Source: Apostichopus japonicus (lineage: Eukaryota > Echinodermata > Holothuroidea > Aspidochirotida > Stichopodidae). From it: a stretch of 64,000 nucleotides of DNA. Location: positions 13,414,001 to 13,478,000 of the forward strand of contig NC_092573.1 in the NCBI RefSeq assembly GCF_037975245.1, in the 5' to 3' direction. A model generated the notes under the pieces. That model had not been told where the DNA came from and searched no databases. It worked only from the letters and a program-made list of their open reading frames with translations. Below are positions 39,394-53,751 of this stretch, in pieces; position 1 is the first letter of the stretch, and the number at the start of each line of letters is the position of its first letter. The position numbers were made by a program, and so were the translations under genes.

Positions 39394-39596
39394 TACGGTG
39401 GCTTAATAAGGACATAGGAAAGAAAAACAGTGTCCCCAAATCTCACAATGTTGTCTTTTTATCTCAAACGTTGCCTCTTTTTTTCCCTTCAAAATTTAGA
39501 TCCAAAAACAAAAGTCCAAAAGTAGAGACAAAAAGTCCAAATTTTCAGATTTGAGCAGACTTGTTTCCTTTCCTATGTCCCTATTAAGCCACCGTA
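39394..39596 (-). mobile_element. MITE-like element (copy in R7)
   Basis: Intact, same ends. Confidence 0.82.
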
Positions 39597-40791
39597 GTAT
39601 TGTGACTATTCTATGATCAGAAAAACTGTACAAATCTAACGGAATTGCTAATGTTATAATGTTAAGAGACTGGCCTTTATCATCCCTGTAAAGTCAGAAC
39701 GCGACGGTGTTTATTTCAGTCACGGTTGGCAGCCCTCTTAGGGTTTTAATCAGGAGCTTTCTATTTTATAGCTGTTGTAGGTGTCGTACCAGAAGTAATC
39801 CTTCCATTATCTTACACAGTACTAAGTCCGTCACGTTTAGGGTCCGCTAAAGTATAGCTAGAAGTTGTCAACTGACAAATCATACCCCCACGTTGGTATC
39901 TGATCAGGGCTTGGCCTGCCAGGGTGCATGCACATTTCTATATCATGACGCAGTTTAGACTTTGAGCTAGAAGAGGAGCAAGTTAAGCACACTGAACCGT
40001 CCGCTCGCACGGAGAAACATATCCAGATTAAAACACAGAATTTCTTAACTGTTCTGTGTCACCTCCTTGAATCCTCCTTATTTGCACATCACCTCTACTT
40101 TGAATTATGCGCAAGTTCCACATCAAGACATTCAAAACGATCGTGGTGACTGGAAATATGCCAAAACAAGCACTGCGTTAGGTCATTTTACGTCTCGTGT
40201 GTGTCTGTGTGCTTTACTTATCTTTTCGTGTTTTTTTTTTTTTCGTTTTTTTTTTCCGTTTTTTTTTTTTTTTCACGGTTAAACTTTTGTGCGAATGTAC
40301 AATACTCCAATTGGGGCATGGTATGCATTCATATCACATTGTTTTGGAAGAATCTGGAACTCTAAGTATTATTTCGACCCAAGAATCACCAGGCTGGCGT
40401 GGTGGCCTGAACGGTTGGAAGACAGCACTGCGCGTCGGTGTTTGTTGTCAGGCTGTGTGAATCGCGCCGATCGGATGACAGACACTGCTTTGTTTATAAT
40501 GGCATCGCCAAGGTGGAATTTTTACACGGGCCTAGGATCCCAATTCCGTATCCTCCCTTAGTTCGCAAAAGCATCCGGGAGATTACGTTTAGAGTCCGGC
40601 CTTCGGGCCAGAAGTGGGCTAGCTGACTTGCAATGGAGGGCTCACGTCGATTCGGACTGGGTTGATGTTCAACGTTCAGTGAAACCATGGCCTCGATGAG
40701 GCGTAATCTCTTGTTAATTTTAGCTTTCTGTCTTCAATTTTATAATATAATGATATAAATTTATTATTGCCTTTTTTTATTCGTCTTTTTC

Positions 40792-40868
40792 TCGCTTAGT
40801 TATCGCATTTTATTCAAGGTTAAATATATATGCTCATGTCTGCCTAGGTTCGACTCCCCGCCGAAGCA
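40792..40868 (+). pseudogene. tRNA-like relic (copy in R7)
   Basis: Unchanged. Confidence 0.5.
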
Positions 40869-42671
40869 ATATTTTATTTTATGTTTTTATTATTATTATT
40901 AATATTTGGGGTGTTGTTGATATCTGCATGTCTATGCATGGTGTTTTAAGTTTGTTTCGCTTTGTTTGTCTGTTTTTTGTTTTGTTTTTAGGGGGGGGGG
41001 GGGTGTTTGTCTCTATTTTGGTATTTTGTTTCGCGTAAACAAAGTAGGTCATTGCAATATTTTGCACAACTTGTCAATAGAAACCGATTCGGAACTTAAG
41101 ACCTGAGTGGTAAATTTGATTTCTGTCTCGCTCGTCGCCTTTCACTGGAAATTTGAATGAAAGTATTCATAAGGACGAAAACTGTACCTGCAAAAAGAAA
41201 TGCTTCTTTTGTACAGTGTAAGGCCACCGCGACATCTTTTCTGACAAGCTTGATGATATTTGTTCTTCGGGAATGTTGTGTCATTACTTAGCCTTTATAT
41301 TATAAACAGTTAAGTGTGGAAAGAGCTATGCTCCTGTTAGAACAACTTAACATTTCTTAAATGCTGATTTACTGAGGCAGGCGTTTGAAAGACAGTGTGA
41401 TACAAACAAGTACGGTAACGTGATAAACAATGCCACGAGCTCTCCGTGCATTAAAAACGATCGAAATGTGCGGTATTCATGACGGTACACAAAGCAGATC
41501 ATGCGGATACAGCAGACATAGCCGAGAATAAAACCTAGTAGCGTGGAGGATTCAATTATGACATACTAGGACTTTCTACTGGTAAACTTTACTCATTGTC
41601 GAATAAATCTATATCTAATTTCTAGCTTTTGCTCTATGTTTAACGTATTATGACCAAAACAAATATGAAATTCACGACAATTCCATCGGACTTGTATATT
41701 CGTTTAAAAATAGCTCCGTTTCGAATCTAACGCTCCATTGCTATGGTAACATCGTGAATAATAGCCCTGCCGCTAATGGATAGATGACATGTAGAAGATG
41801 ACCATCGGTGGCGCTCTCAACTTCTCGTGCCACGTCTGGCACCTATACAAGAAGTAACCGACATATTACTGGCGCAATCCCGACCGAACATATTTTAACT
41901 CTCCTACAGACTTTTCTACACTGATCCCAGAAAGCATTAAGTGCCGTCAAAATGCCTCAGTTGCCAATAGGTACATGTCCATGACGTAACACTGTTCTCG
42001 TTGTGCATAAAACTGAAGTCAAAAGTAAGGCATATACTGATAGGCCTAGACTAGGTATACGTTGCAGACTATACATATGCTAACTTCACAGACAGACATA
42101 CATGCATTCAGACAACTTCGGGTAATGTAAAATATCACTAACCGTAATCACGTTATGTTTACTCTGTCTTCAAATGTCGTCCTTTTCTTCTCTGCAACCC
42201 CGGGCCGTCATTGGAGTCGTTCGAACAACTATATTAAGGCGAAGAACGACGTCAAGATATATCCAACGTCTAGACTACACTGCTTGCAATGGAGAGAGAA
42301 CTGCCCAGTACAGTACAGTACGTGTTGATATGAACGCCTACAAAATGACAACAAATATTTTCCATTGAAAATCCACTGTGTATGACGGTATAGTAAACAC
42401 TCGTATATAGATCAACGCACACGCGCGCACGGAGGTATTATGTACGTACAGCATGCAATGCAGACAAATATTTCGGAGCGCGCGCTTCTGATTTTGTGCT
42501 GATATTCTTGTGAGCGCTCTTGTATCACTGTTTGCATGCGCGCACGGACAAGATAGACGTCAGACTATCACGCTGTAGCTACTAAACCTTTACTTACATG
42601 TGTACAGCAGTAGACTACTGTGATGGTTGCATGCGGCAGTTTAATTTTGTGTGCACAATATGTCAGCATTG

Positions 42672-42874
42672 TACGGTGGCTTAATAAGGACATAGGAAAG
42701 AAAAACAGTGTCCCCAAATCTCACAATGTTGTCTTTTTATCTCAAACGTTGCCTCTTTTTTTCCCTTCAAAATTTAGATCCAAAAACAAAAGTCCAAAAG
42801 TAGAGACAAAAAGTCCAAATTTTCAGATTTGAGCAGACTTGTTTCCTTTCCTATGTCCCTATTAAGCCACCGTA
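42672..42874 (-). mobile_element. MITE-like element (copy in R8)
   Basis: Intact, same ends. Confidence 0.82.
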
Positions 42875-44069
42875 GTATTGTGACTATTCTATGATCAGAA
42901 AAACTGTACAAATCTAACGGAATTGCTAATGTTATAATGTTAAGAGACTGGCCTTTATCATCCCTGTAAAGTCAGAACGCGACGGTGTTTATTTCAGTCA
43001 CGGTTGGCAGCCCTCTTAGGGTTTTAATCAGGAGCTTTCTATTTTATAGCTGTTGTAGGTGTCGTACCAGAAGTAATCCTTCCATTATCTTACACAGTAC
43101 TAAGTCCGTCACGTTTAGGGTCCGCTAAAGTATAGCTAGAAGTTGTCAACTGACAAATCATACCCCCACGTTGGTATCTGATCAGGGCTTGGCCTGCCAG
43201 GGTGCATGCACATTTCTATATCATGACGCAGTTTAGACTTTGAGCTAGAAGAGGAGCAAGTTAAGCACACTGAACCGTCCGCTCGCACGGAGAAACATAT
43301 CCAGATTAAAACACAGAATTTCTTAACTGTTCTGTGTCACCTCCTTGAATCCTCCTTATTTGCACATCACCTCTACTTTGAATTATGCGCAAGTTCCACA
43401 TCAAGACATTCAAAACGATCGTGGTGACTGGAAATATGCCAAAACAAGCACTGCGTTAGGTCATTTTACGTCTCGTGTGTGTCTGTGTGCTTTACTTATC
43501 TTTTCGTGTTTTTTTTTTTTTCGTTTTTTTTTTCCGTTTTTTTTTTTTTTTCACGGTTAAACTTTTGTGCGAATGTACAATACTCCAATTGGGGCATGGT
43601 ATGCATTCATATCACATTGTTTTGGAAGAATCTGGAACTCTAAGTATTATTTCGACCCAAGAATCACCAGGCTGGCGTGGTGGCCTGAACGGTTGGAAGA
43701 CAGCACTGCGCGTCGGTGTTTGTTGTCAGGCTGTGTGAATCGCGCCGATCGGATGACAGACACTGCTTTGTTTATAATGGCATCGCCAAGGTGGAATTTT
43801 TACACGGGCCTAGGATCCCAATTCCGTATCCTCCCTTAGTTCGCAAAAGCATCCGGGAGATTACGTTTAGAGTCCGGCCTTCGGGCCAGAAGTGGGCTAG
43901 CTGACTTGCAATGGAGGGCTCACGTCGATTCGGACTGGGTTGATGTTCAACGTTCAGTGAAACCATGGCCTCGATGAGGCGTAATCTCTTGTTAATTTTA
44001 GCTTTCTGTCTTCAATTTTATAATATAATGATATAAATTTATTATTGCCTTTTTTTATTCGTCTTTTTC

Positions 44070-44146
44070 TCGCTTAGTTATCGCATTTTATTCAAGGTTA
44101 AATATATATGCTCATGTCTGCCTAGGTTCGACTCCCCGCCGAAGCA
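44070..44146 (+). pseudogene. tRNA-like relic (copy in R8)
   Basis: Unchanged. Confidence 0.5.
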
Positions 44147-45947
44147 ATATTTTATTTTATGTTTTTATTATTATTATTAATATTTGGGGTGTTGTTGATA
44201 TCTGCATGTCTATGCATGGTGTTTTAAGTTTGTTTCGCTTTGTTTGTCTGTTTTTTGTTTTGTTTTTAGGGGGGGGGGGTGTTTGTCTCTATTTTGGTAT
44301 TTTGTTTCGCGTAAACAAAGTAGGTCATTGCAATATTTTGCACAACTTGTCAATAGAAACCGATTCGGAACTTAAGACCTGAGTGGTAAATTTGATTTCT
44401 GTCTCGCTCGTCGCCTTTCACTGGAAATTTGAATGAAAGTATTCATAAGGACGAAAACTGTACCTGCAAAAAGAAATGCTTCTTTTGTACAGTGTAAGGC
44501 CACCGCGACATCTTTTCTGACAAGCTTGATGATATTTGTTCTTCGGGAATGTTGTGTCATTACTTAGCCTTTATATTATAAACAGTTAAGTGTGGAAAGA
44601 GCTATGCTCCTGTTAGAACAACTTAACATTTCTTAAATGCTGATTTACTGAGGCAGGCGTTTGAAAGACAGTGTGATACAAACAAGTACGGTAACGTGAT
44701 AAACAATGCCACGAGCTCTCCGTGCATTAAAAACGATCGAAATGTGCGGTATTCATGACGGTACACAAAGCAGATCATGCGGATACAGCAGACATAGCCG
44801 AGAATAAAACCTAGTAGCGTGGAGGATTCAATTATGACATACTAGGACTTTCTACTGGTAAACTTTACTCATTGTCGAATAAATCTATATCTAATTTCTA
44901 GCTTTTGCTCTATGTTTAACGTATTATGACCAAAACAAATATGAAATTCACGACAATTCCATCGGACTTGTATATTCGTTTAAAAATAGCTCCGTTTCGA
45001 ATCTAACGCTCCATTGCTATGGTAACATCGTGAATAATAGCCCTGCCGCTAATGGATAGATGACATGTAGAAGATGACCATCGGTGGCGCTCTCAACTTC
45101 TCGTGCCACGTCTGGCACCTATACAAGAAGTAACCGACATATTACTGGCGCAATCCCGACCGAACATATTTTAACTCTCCTACAGACTTTTCTACACTGA
45201 TCCCAGAAAGCATTAAGTGCCGTCAAAATGCCTCAGTTGCCAATAGGTACATGTCCATGACGTAACACTGTTCTCGTTGTGCATAAAACTGAAGTCAAAA
45301 GTAAGGCATATACTGATAGGCCTAGACTAGGTATACGTTGCAGACTATACATATGCTAACTTCACAGACAGACATACATGCATTCAGACAACTTCGGGTA
45401 ATGTAAAATATCACTAACCGTAATCACGTTATGTTTACTCTGTCTTCAAATGTCGTCCTTTTCTTCTCTGCAACCCCGGGCCGTCATTGGAGTCGTTCGA
45501 ACAACTATATTAAGGCGAAGAACGACGTCAAGATATATCCAACGTCTAGACTACACTGCTTGCAATGGAGAGAGAACTGCCCAGTACAGTACAGTACGTG
45601 TTGATATGAACGCCTACAAAATGACAACAAATATTTTCCATTGAAAATCCACTGTGTATGACGGTATAGTAAACACTCGTATATAGATCAACGCACACGC
45701 GCGCACGGAGGTATTATGTACGTACAGCATGCAATGCAGACAAATATTTCGGAGCGCGCGCTTCTGATTTTGTGCTGATATTCTTGTGAGCGCTCTTGTA
45801 TCACTGTTTGCATGCGCGCACGGACAAGATAGACGTCAGACTATCACGCTGTAGCTACTAAACCTTTACTTACATGTGTACAGCAGTAGACTACTGTGAT
45901 GGTTGCATGCGGCAGTTTAATTTTGTGTGCACAATATGTCAGCATTG

Positions 45948-46150
45948 TACGGTGGCTTAATAAGGACATAGGAAAGAAAAACAGTGTCCCCAAATCTCAC
46001 AATGTTGTCTTTTTATCTCAAACGTTGCCTCTTTTTTTCCCTTCAAAATTTAGATCCAAAAACAAAAGTCCAAAAGTAGAGACAAAAAGTCCAAATTTTC
46101 AGATTTGAGCAGACTTGTTTCCTTTCCTATGTCCCTATTAAGCCACCGTA
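45948..46150 (-). mobile_element. MITE-like element (copy in R9)
   Basis: Intact, same ends. Confidence 0.82.
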
Positions 46151-47345
46151 GTATTGTGACTATTCTATGATCAGAAAAACTGTACAAATCTAACGGAATT
46201 GCTAATGTTATAATGTTAAGAGACTGGCCTTTATCATCCCTGTAAAGTCAGAACGCGACGGTGTTTATTTCAGTCACGGTTGGCAGCCCTCTTAGGGTTT
46301 TAATCAGGAGCTTTCTATTTTATAGCTGTTGTAGGTGTCGTACCAGAAGTAATCCTTCCATTATCTTACACAGTACTAAGTCCGTCACGTTTAGGGTCCG
46401 CTAAAGTATAGCTAGAAGTTGTCAACTGACAAATCATACCCCCACGTTGGTATCTGATCAGGGCTTGGCCTGCCAGGGTGCATGCACATTTCTATATCAT
46501 GACGCAGTTTAGACTTTGAGCTAGAAGAGGAGCAAGTTAAGCACACTGAACCGTCCGCTCGCACGGAGAAACATATCCAGATTAAAACACAGAATTTCTT
46601 AACTGTTCTGTGTCACCTCCTTGAATCCTCCTTATTTGCACATCACCTCTACTTTGAATTATGCGCAAGTTCCACATCAAGACATTCAAAACGATCGTGG
46701 TGACTGGAAATATGCCAAAACAAGCACTGCGTTAGGTCATTTTACGTCTCGTGTGTGTCTGTGTGCTTTACTTATCTTTTCGTGTTTTTTTTTTTTTCGT
46801 TTTTTTTTTCCGTTTTTTTTTTTTTTTCACGGTTAAACTTTTGTGCGAATGTACAATACTCCAATTGGGGCATGGTATGCATTCATATCACATTGTTTTG
46901 GAAGAATCTGGAACTCTAAGTATTATTTCGACCCAAGAATCACCAGGCTGGCGTGGTGGCCTGAACGGTTGGAAGACAGCACTGCGCGTCGGTGTTTGTT
47001 GTCAGGCTGTGTGAATCGCGCCGATCGGATGACAGACACTGCTTTGTTTATAATGGCATCGCCAAGGTGGAATTTTTACACGGGCCTAGGATCCCAATTC
47101 CGTATCCTCCCTTAGTTCGCAAAAGCATCCGGGAGATTACGTTTAGAGTCCGGCCTTCGGGCCAGAAGTGGGCTAGCTGACTTGCAATGGAGGGCTCACG
47201 TCGATTCGGACTGGGTTGATGTTCAACGTTCAGTGAAACCATGGCCTCGATGAGGCGTAATCTCTTGTTAATTTTAGCTTTCTGTCTTCAATTTTATAAT
47301 ATAATGATATAAATTTATTATTGCCTTTTTTTATTCGTCTTTTTC

Positions 47346-47422
47346 TCGCTTAGTTATCGCATTTTATTCAAGGTTAAATATATATGCTCATGTCTGCCTA
47401 GGTTCGACTCCCCGCCGAAGCA
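47346..47422 (+). pseudogene. tRNA-like relic (copy in R9)
   Basis: Unchanged. Confidence 0.5.
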
Positions 47423-49223
47423 ATATTTTATTTTATGTTTTTATTATTATTATTAATATTTGGGGTGTTGTTGATATCTGCATGTCTATGCATGGTGTTT
47501 TAAGTTTGTTTCGCTTTGTTTGTCTGTTTTTTGTTTTGTTTTTAGGGGGGGGGGGTGTTTGTCTCTATTTTGGTATTTTGTTTCGCGTAAACAAAGTAGG
47601 TCATTGCAATATTTTGCACAACTTGTCAATAGAAACCGATTCGGAACTTAAGACCTGAGTGGTAAATTTGATTTCTGTCTCGCTCGTCGCCTTTCACTGG
47701 AAATTTGAATGAAAGTATTCATAAGGACGAAAACTGTACCTGCAAAAAGAAATGCTTCTTTTGTACAGTGTAAGGCCACCGCGACATCTTTTCTGACAAG
47801 CTTGATGATATTTGTTCTTCGGGAATGTTGTGTCATTACTTAGCCTTTATATTATAAACAGTTAAGTGTGGAAAGAGCTATGCTCCTGTTAGAACAACTT
47901 AACATTTCTTAAATGCTGATTTACTGAGGCAGGCGTTTGAAAGACAGTGTGATACAAACAAGTACGGTAACGTGATAAACAATGCCACGAGCTCTCCGTG
48001 CATTAAAAACGATCGAAATGTGCGGTATTCATGACGGTACACAAAGCAGATCATGCGGATACAGCAGACATAGCCGAGAATAAAACCTAGTAGCGTGGAG
48101 GATTCAATTATGACATACTAGGACTTTCTACTGGTAAACTTTACTCATTGTCGAATAAATCTATATCTAATTTCTAGCTTTTGCTCTATGTTTAACGTAT
48201 TATGACCAAAACAAATATGAAATTCACGACAATTCCATCGGACTTGTATATTCGTTTAAAAATAGCTCCGTTTCGAATCTAACGCTCCATTGCTATGGTA
48301 ACATCGTGAATAATAGCCCTGCCGCTAATGGATAGATGACATGTAGAAGATGACCATCGGTGGCGCTCTCAACTTCTCGTGCCACGTCTGGCACCTATAC
48401 AAGAAGTAACCGACATATTACTGGCGCAATCCCGACCGAACATATTTTAACTCTCCTACAGACTTTTCTACACTGATCCCAGAAAGCATTAAGTGCCGTC
48501 AAAATGCCTCAGTTGCCAATAGGTACATGTCCATGACGTAACACTGTTCTCGTTGTGCATAAAACTGAAGTCAAAAGTAAGGCATATACTGATAGGCCTA
48601 GACTAGGTATACGTTGCAGACTATACATATGCTAACTTCACAGACAGACATACATGCATTCAGACAACTTCGGGTAATGTAAAATATCACTAACCGTAAT
48701 CACGTTATGTTTACTCTGTCTTCAAATGTCGTCCTTTTCTTCTCTGCAACCCCGGGCCGTCATTGGAGTCGTTCGAACAACTATATTAAGGCGAAGAACG
48801 ACGTCAAGATATATCCAACGTCTAGACTACACTGCTTGCAATGGAGAGAGAACTGCCCAGTACAGTACAGTACGTGTTGATATGAACGCCTACAAAATGA
48901 CAACAAATATTTTCCATTGAAAATCCACTGTGTATGACGGTATAGTAAACACTCGTATATAGATCAACGCACACGCGCGCACGGAGGTATTATGTACGTA
49001 CAGCATGCAATGCAGACAAATATTTCGGAGCGCGCGCTTCTGATTTTGTGCTGATATTCTTGTGAGCGCTCTTGTATCACTGTTTGCATGCGCGCACGGA
49101 CAAGATAGACGTCAGACTATCACGCTGTAGCTACTAAACCTTTACTTACATGTGTACAGCAGTAGACTACTGTGATGGTTGCATGCGGCAGTTTAATTTT
49201 GTGTGCACAATATGTCAGCATTG

Positions 49224-49426
49224 TACGGTGGCTTAATAAGGACATAGGAAAGAAAAACAGTGTCCCCAAATCTCACAATGTTGTCTTTTTATCTCAAACG
49301 TTGCCTCTTTTTTTCCCTTCAAAATTTAGATCCAAAAACAAAAGTCCAAAAGTAGAGACAAAAAGTCCAAATTTTCAGATTTGAGCAGACTTGTTTCCTT
49401 TCCTATGTCCCTATTAAGCCACCGTA
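49224..49426 (-). mobile_element. MITE-like element (copy in R10)
   Basis: Intact, same ends. Confidence 0.82.
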
Positions 49427-50621
49427 GTATTGTGACTATTCTATGATCAGAAAAACTGTACAAATCTAACGGAATTGCTAATGTTATAATGTTAAGAGAC
49501 TGGCCTTTATCATCCCTGTAAAGTCAGAACGCGACGGTGTTTATTTCAGTCACGGTTGGCAGCCCTCTTAGGGTTTTAATCAGGAGCTTTCTATTTTATA
49601 GCTGTTGTAGGTGTCGTACCAGAAGTAATCCTTCCATTATCTTACACAGTACTAAGTCCGTCACGTTTAGGGTCCGCTAAAGTATAGCTAGAAGTTGTCA
49701 ACTGACAAATCATACCCCCACGTTGGTATCTGATCAGGGCTTGGCCTGCCAGGGTGCATGCACATTTCTATATCATGACGCAGTTTAGACTTTGAGCTAG
49801 AAGAGGAGCAAGTTAAGCACACTGAACCGTCCGCTCGCACGGAGAAACATATCCAGATTAAAACACAGAATTTCTTAACTGTTCTGTGTCACCTCCTTGA
49901 ATCCTCCTTATTTGCACATCACCTCTACTTTGAATTATGCGCAAGTTCCACATCAAGACATTCAAAACGATCGTGGTGACTGGAAATATGCCAAAACAAG
50001 CACTGCGTTAGGTCATTTTACGTCTCGTGTGTGTCTGTGTGCTTTACTTATCTTTTCGTGTTTTTTTTTTTTTCGTTTTTTTTTTCCGTTTTTTTTTTTT
50101 TTTCACGGTTAAACTTTTGTGCGAATGTACAATACTCCAATTGGGGCATGGTATGCATTCATATCACATTGTTTTGGAAGAATCTGGAACTCTAAGTATT
50201 ATTTCGACCCAAGAATCACCAGGCTGGCGTGGTGGCCTGAACGGTTGGAAGACAGCACTGCGCGTCGGTGTTTGTTGTCAGGCTGTGTGAATCGCGCCGA
50301 TCGGATGACAGACACTGCTTTGTTTATAATGGCATCGCCAAGGTGGAATTTTTACACGGGCCTAGGATCCCAATTCCGTATCCTCCCTTAGTTCGCAAAA
50401 GCATCCGGGAGATTACGTTTAGAGTCCGGCCTTCGGGCCAGAAGTGGGCTAGCTGACTTGCAATGGAGGGCTCACGTCGATTCGGACTGGGTTGATGTTC
50501 AACGTTCAGTGAAACCATGGCCTCGATGAGGCGTAATCTCTTGTTAATTTTAGCTTTCTGTCTTCAATTTTATAATATAATGATATAAATTTATTATTGC
50601 CTTTTTTTATTCGTCTTTTTC

Positions 50622-50698
50622 TCGCTTAGTTATCGCATTTTATTCAAGGTTAAATATATATGCTCATGTCTGCCTAGGTTCGACTCCCCGCCGAAGCA
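50622..50698 (+). pseudogene. tRNA-like relic (copy in R10)
   Basis: Unchanged; the inserted C of this unit lies about 0.8 kb downstream. Confidence 0.5.
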
Positions 50699-52187
50699 AT
50701 ATTTTATTTTATGTTTTTATTATTATTATTAATATTTGGGGTGTTGTTGATATCTGCATGTCTATGCATGGTGTTTTAAGTTTGTTTCGCTTTGTTTGTC
50801 TGTTTTTTGTTTTGTTTTTAGGGGGGGGGGGGTGTTTGTCTCTATTTTGGTATTTTGTTTCGCGTAAACAAAGTAGGTCATTGCAATATTTTGCACAACT
50901 TGTCAATAGAAACCGATTCGGAACTTAAGACCTGAGTGGTAAATTTGATTTCTGTCTCGCTCGTCGCCTTTCACTGGAAATTTGAATGAAAGTATTCATA
51001 AGGACGAAAACTGTACCTGCAAAAAGAAATGCTTCTTTTGTACAGTGTAAGGCCACCGCGACATCTTTTCTGACAAGCTTGATGATATTTGTTCTTCGGG
51101 AATGTTGTGTCATTACTTAGCCTTTATATTATAAACAGTTAAGTGTGGAAAGAGCTATGCTCCTGTTAGAACAACTTAACATTTCTTAAATGCTGATTTA
51201 CTGAGGCAGGCGTTTGAAAGACAGTGTGATACAAACAAGTACGGTAACGTGATAAACAATGCCACGAGCTCTCCGTGCATTAAAAACGATCGAAATGTGC
51301 GGTATTCATGACGGTACACAAAGCAGATCATGCGGATACAGCAGACATAGCCGAGAATAAAACCTAGTAGCGTGGAGGATTCAATTATGACATACTAGGA
51401 CTTTCTACTGGTAAACTTTACTCATTGTCGAATAAATCTATATCTAATTTCTAGCTTTTGCTCTATGTTTAACGTATTATGACCAAAACAAATATGAAAT
51501 TCACGACAATTCCCATCGGACTTGTATATTCGTTTAAAAATAGCTCCGTTTCGAATCTAACGCTCCATTGCTATGGTAACATCGTGAATAATAGCCCTGC
51601 CGCTAATGGATAGATGACATGTAGAAGATGACCATCGGTGGCGCTCTCAACTTCTCGTGCCACGTCTGGCACCTATACAAGAAGTAACCGACATATTACT
51701 GGCGCAATCCCGACCGAACATATTTTAACTCTCCTACAGACTTTTCTACACTGATCCCAGAAAGCATTAAGTGCCGTCAAAATGCCTCAGTTGCCAATAG
51801 GTACATGTCCATGACGTAACACTGTTCTCGTTGTGCATAAAACTGAAGTCAAAAGTAAGGCATATACTGATAGGCCTAGACTAGGTATACGTTGCAGACT
51901 ATACATATGCTAACTTCACAGACAGACATACATGCATTCAGACAACTTCGGGTAATGTAAAATATCACTAACCGTAATCACGTTATGTTTACTCTGTCTT
52001 CAAATGTCGTCCTTTTCTTCTCTGCAACCCCGGGCCGTCATTGGAGTCGTTCGAACAACTATATTAAGGCGAAGAACGACGTCAAGATATATCCAACGTC
52101 TAGACTACACTGCTTGCAATGGAGAGAGAACTGCCCAGTACAGTACAGTACGTGTTGATATGAACGCCTACAAAATGACAACAAATA

Positions 52188-53751
52188 TTTTCCATTGAAA
52201 ATCCACTGTGTATGACGGTATAGTAAACACTCGTATATAGATCAACGCACACGCGCGCACGGAGGTATTATGTACGTACAGCATGCAATGCAGACAAATA
52301 TTTCGGAGCGCGCGCTTCTGATTTTGTGCTGATATTCTTGTGAGCGCTCTTGTATCACTGTTTGCATGCGCGCACGGACAAGATAGACGTCAGACTATCA
52401 CGCTGTAGCTACTAAACCTTTACTTACATGTGTACAGCAGTAGACTACTGTGATGGTTGCATGCGGCAGTTTAATTTTGTGTGCACAATATGTCAGCATT
52501 GTACGGTGGCTTAATAAGGACATAGGAAAGAAAAACAGTGTCCCCAAATCTCACAATGTTGTCTTTTTATCTCAAACGTTGCCTCTTTTTTCCCTTCAAA
52601 ATTTAGATCCAAAAACAAAAGTCCAAAAGTAGAGACAAAAAGTCCAAATTTTCAGATTTGAGCAGACTTGTTTCCTTTCCTATGTCCCTATTAAGCCACC
52701 GTAGTATTGTGACTATTCTATGATCAGAAAAACTGTACAAATCTAACGGAATTGCTAATGTTATAATGTTAAGAGACTGGCCTTTATCATCCCTGTAAAG
52801 TCAGAACGCGACGGTGTTTATTTCAGTCACGGTTGGCAGCCCTCTTAGGGTTTTAATCAGGAGCTTTCTATTTTATAGCTGTTGTAGGTGTCGTACCAGA
52901 AGTAATCCTTCCATTATCTTACACAGTACTAAGTCCGTCACGTTTAGGGTCCGCTAAAGTATAGCTAGAAGTTGTCAACTGACAAATCATACCCCCACGT
53001 TGGTATCTGATCAGGGCTTGGCCTGCCAGGGTGCATGCACATTTCTATATCATGACGCAGTTTAGACTTTGAGCTAGAAGAGGAGCAAGTTAAGCACACT
53101 GAACCGTCCGCTCGCACGGAGAAACATATCCAGATTAAAACACAGAATTTCTTAACTGTTCTGTGTCACCTCCTTGAATCCTCCTTATTTGCACATCACC
53201 TCTACTTTGAATTATGCGCAAGTTCCACATCAAGACATTCAAAACGATCGTGGTGACTGGAAATATGCCAAAACAAGCACTGCGTTAGGTCATTTTACGT
53301 CTCGTGTGTGTCTGTGTGCTTTACTTATCTTTTCGTGTTTTTTTTTTTTTCGTTTTTTTTTTCCGTTTTTTTTTTTTTTTCACGGTTAAACTTTTGTGCG
53401 AATGTACAATACTCCAATTGGGGCATGGTATGCATTCATATCACATTGTTTTGGAAGAATCTGGAACTCTAAGTATTATTTCGACCCAAGAATCACCAGG
53501 CTGGCGTGGTGGCCTGAACGGTTGGAAGACAGCACTGCGCGTCGGTGTTTGTTGTCAGGCTGTGTGAATCGCGCCGATCGGATGACAGACACTGCTTTGT
53601 TTATAATGGCATCGCCAAGGTGGAATTTTTACACGGGCCTAGGATCCCAATTCCGTATCCTCCCTTAGTTCGCAAAAGCATCCGGGAGATTACGTTTAGA
53701 GTCCGGCCTTCGGGCCAGAAGTGGGCTAGCTGACTTGCAATGGAGGGCTCA
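52188..53751 (-). repeat. Unit R11 (partial, 1564 bp) with T deletion
   Basis: Runs into the second gap. The T-run inside its inverted-repeat element has six T (52586-52591) instead of seven, which truncates the short frame crossing it. Its closeness to a contig end makes a consensus error plausible. Confidence 0.96.
52502..52703 (-). mobile_element. MITE-like element with 1-bp deletion (copy in R11)
   Basis: 202 bp instead of 203 because the internal T-run at 52586-52591 has lost one T. The termini are unchanged. Confidence 0.82.

Larger units (their letters stand above)
39080..42357 (-). repeat. Unit R7 (complete, 3278 bp)
   Basis: G-run of 13, completing a 10-11-12-13 progression over R4 to R7. 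Confidence 0.97.
42358..45633 (-). repeat. Unit R8 (complete, 3276 bp)
   Basis: G-run of 11; no other difference noticed. Confidence 0.97.
45634..48909 (-). repeat. Unit R9 (complete, 3276 bp)
   Basis: G-run of 11, same length as R8. Confidence 0.97.
48910..52187 (-). repeat. Unit R10 (complete, 3278 bp) with C insertion
   Basis: G-run of 12 plus one extra C at 51512-51514 (three C where other copies have two). This is the only reversed unit whose length is not 3265 plus its G count. Confidence 0.97.
16533..53751 (-). repeat. Macrosatellite block 2, reversed orientation
   Basis: Reverse complement of the block 1 unit: a 2889-base partial, ten complete units (3275, 3277, 3278, 3275, 3276, 3277, 3278, 3276, 3276, 3278 bp) and a 1564-base partial that ends at the second gap. 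Length differences are explained by the G-run (10-13 G) plus one inserted C in the tenth unit. The three T-runs (13, 10 and 15 long) are constant throughout this block, unlike the matching A-runs in block 1. Confidence 0.98.
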
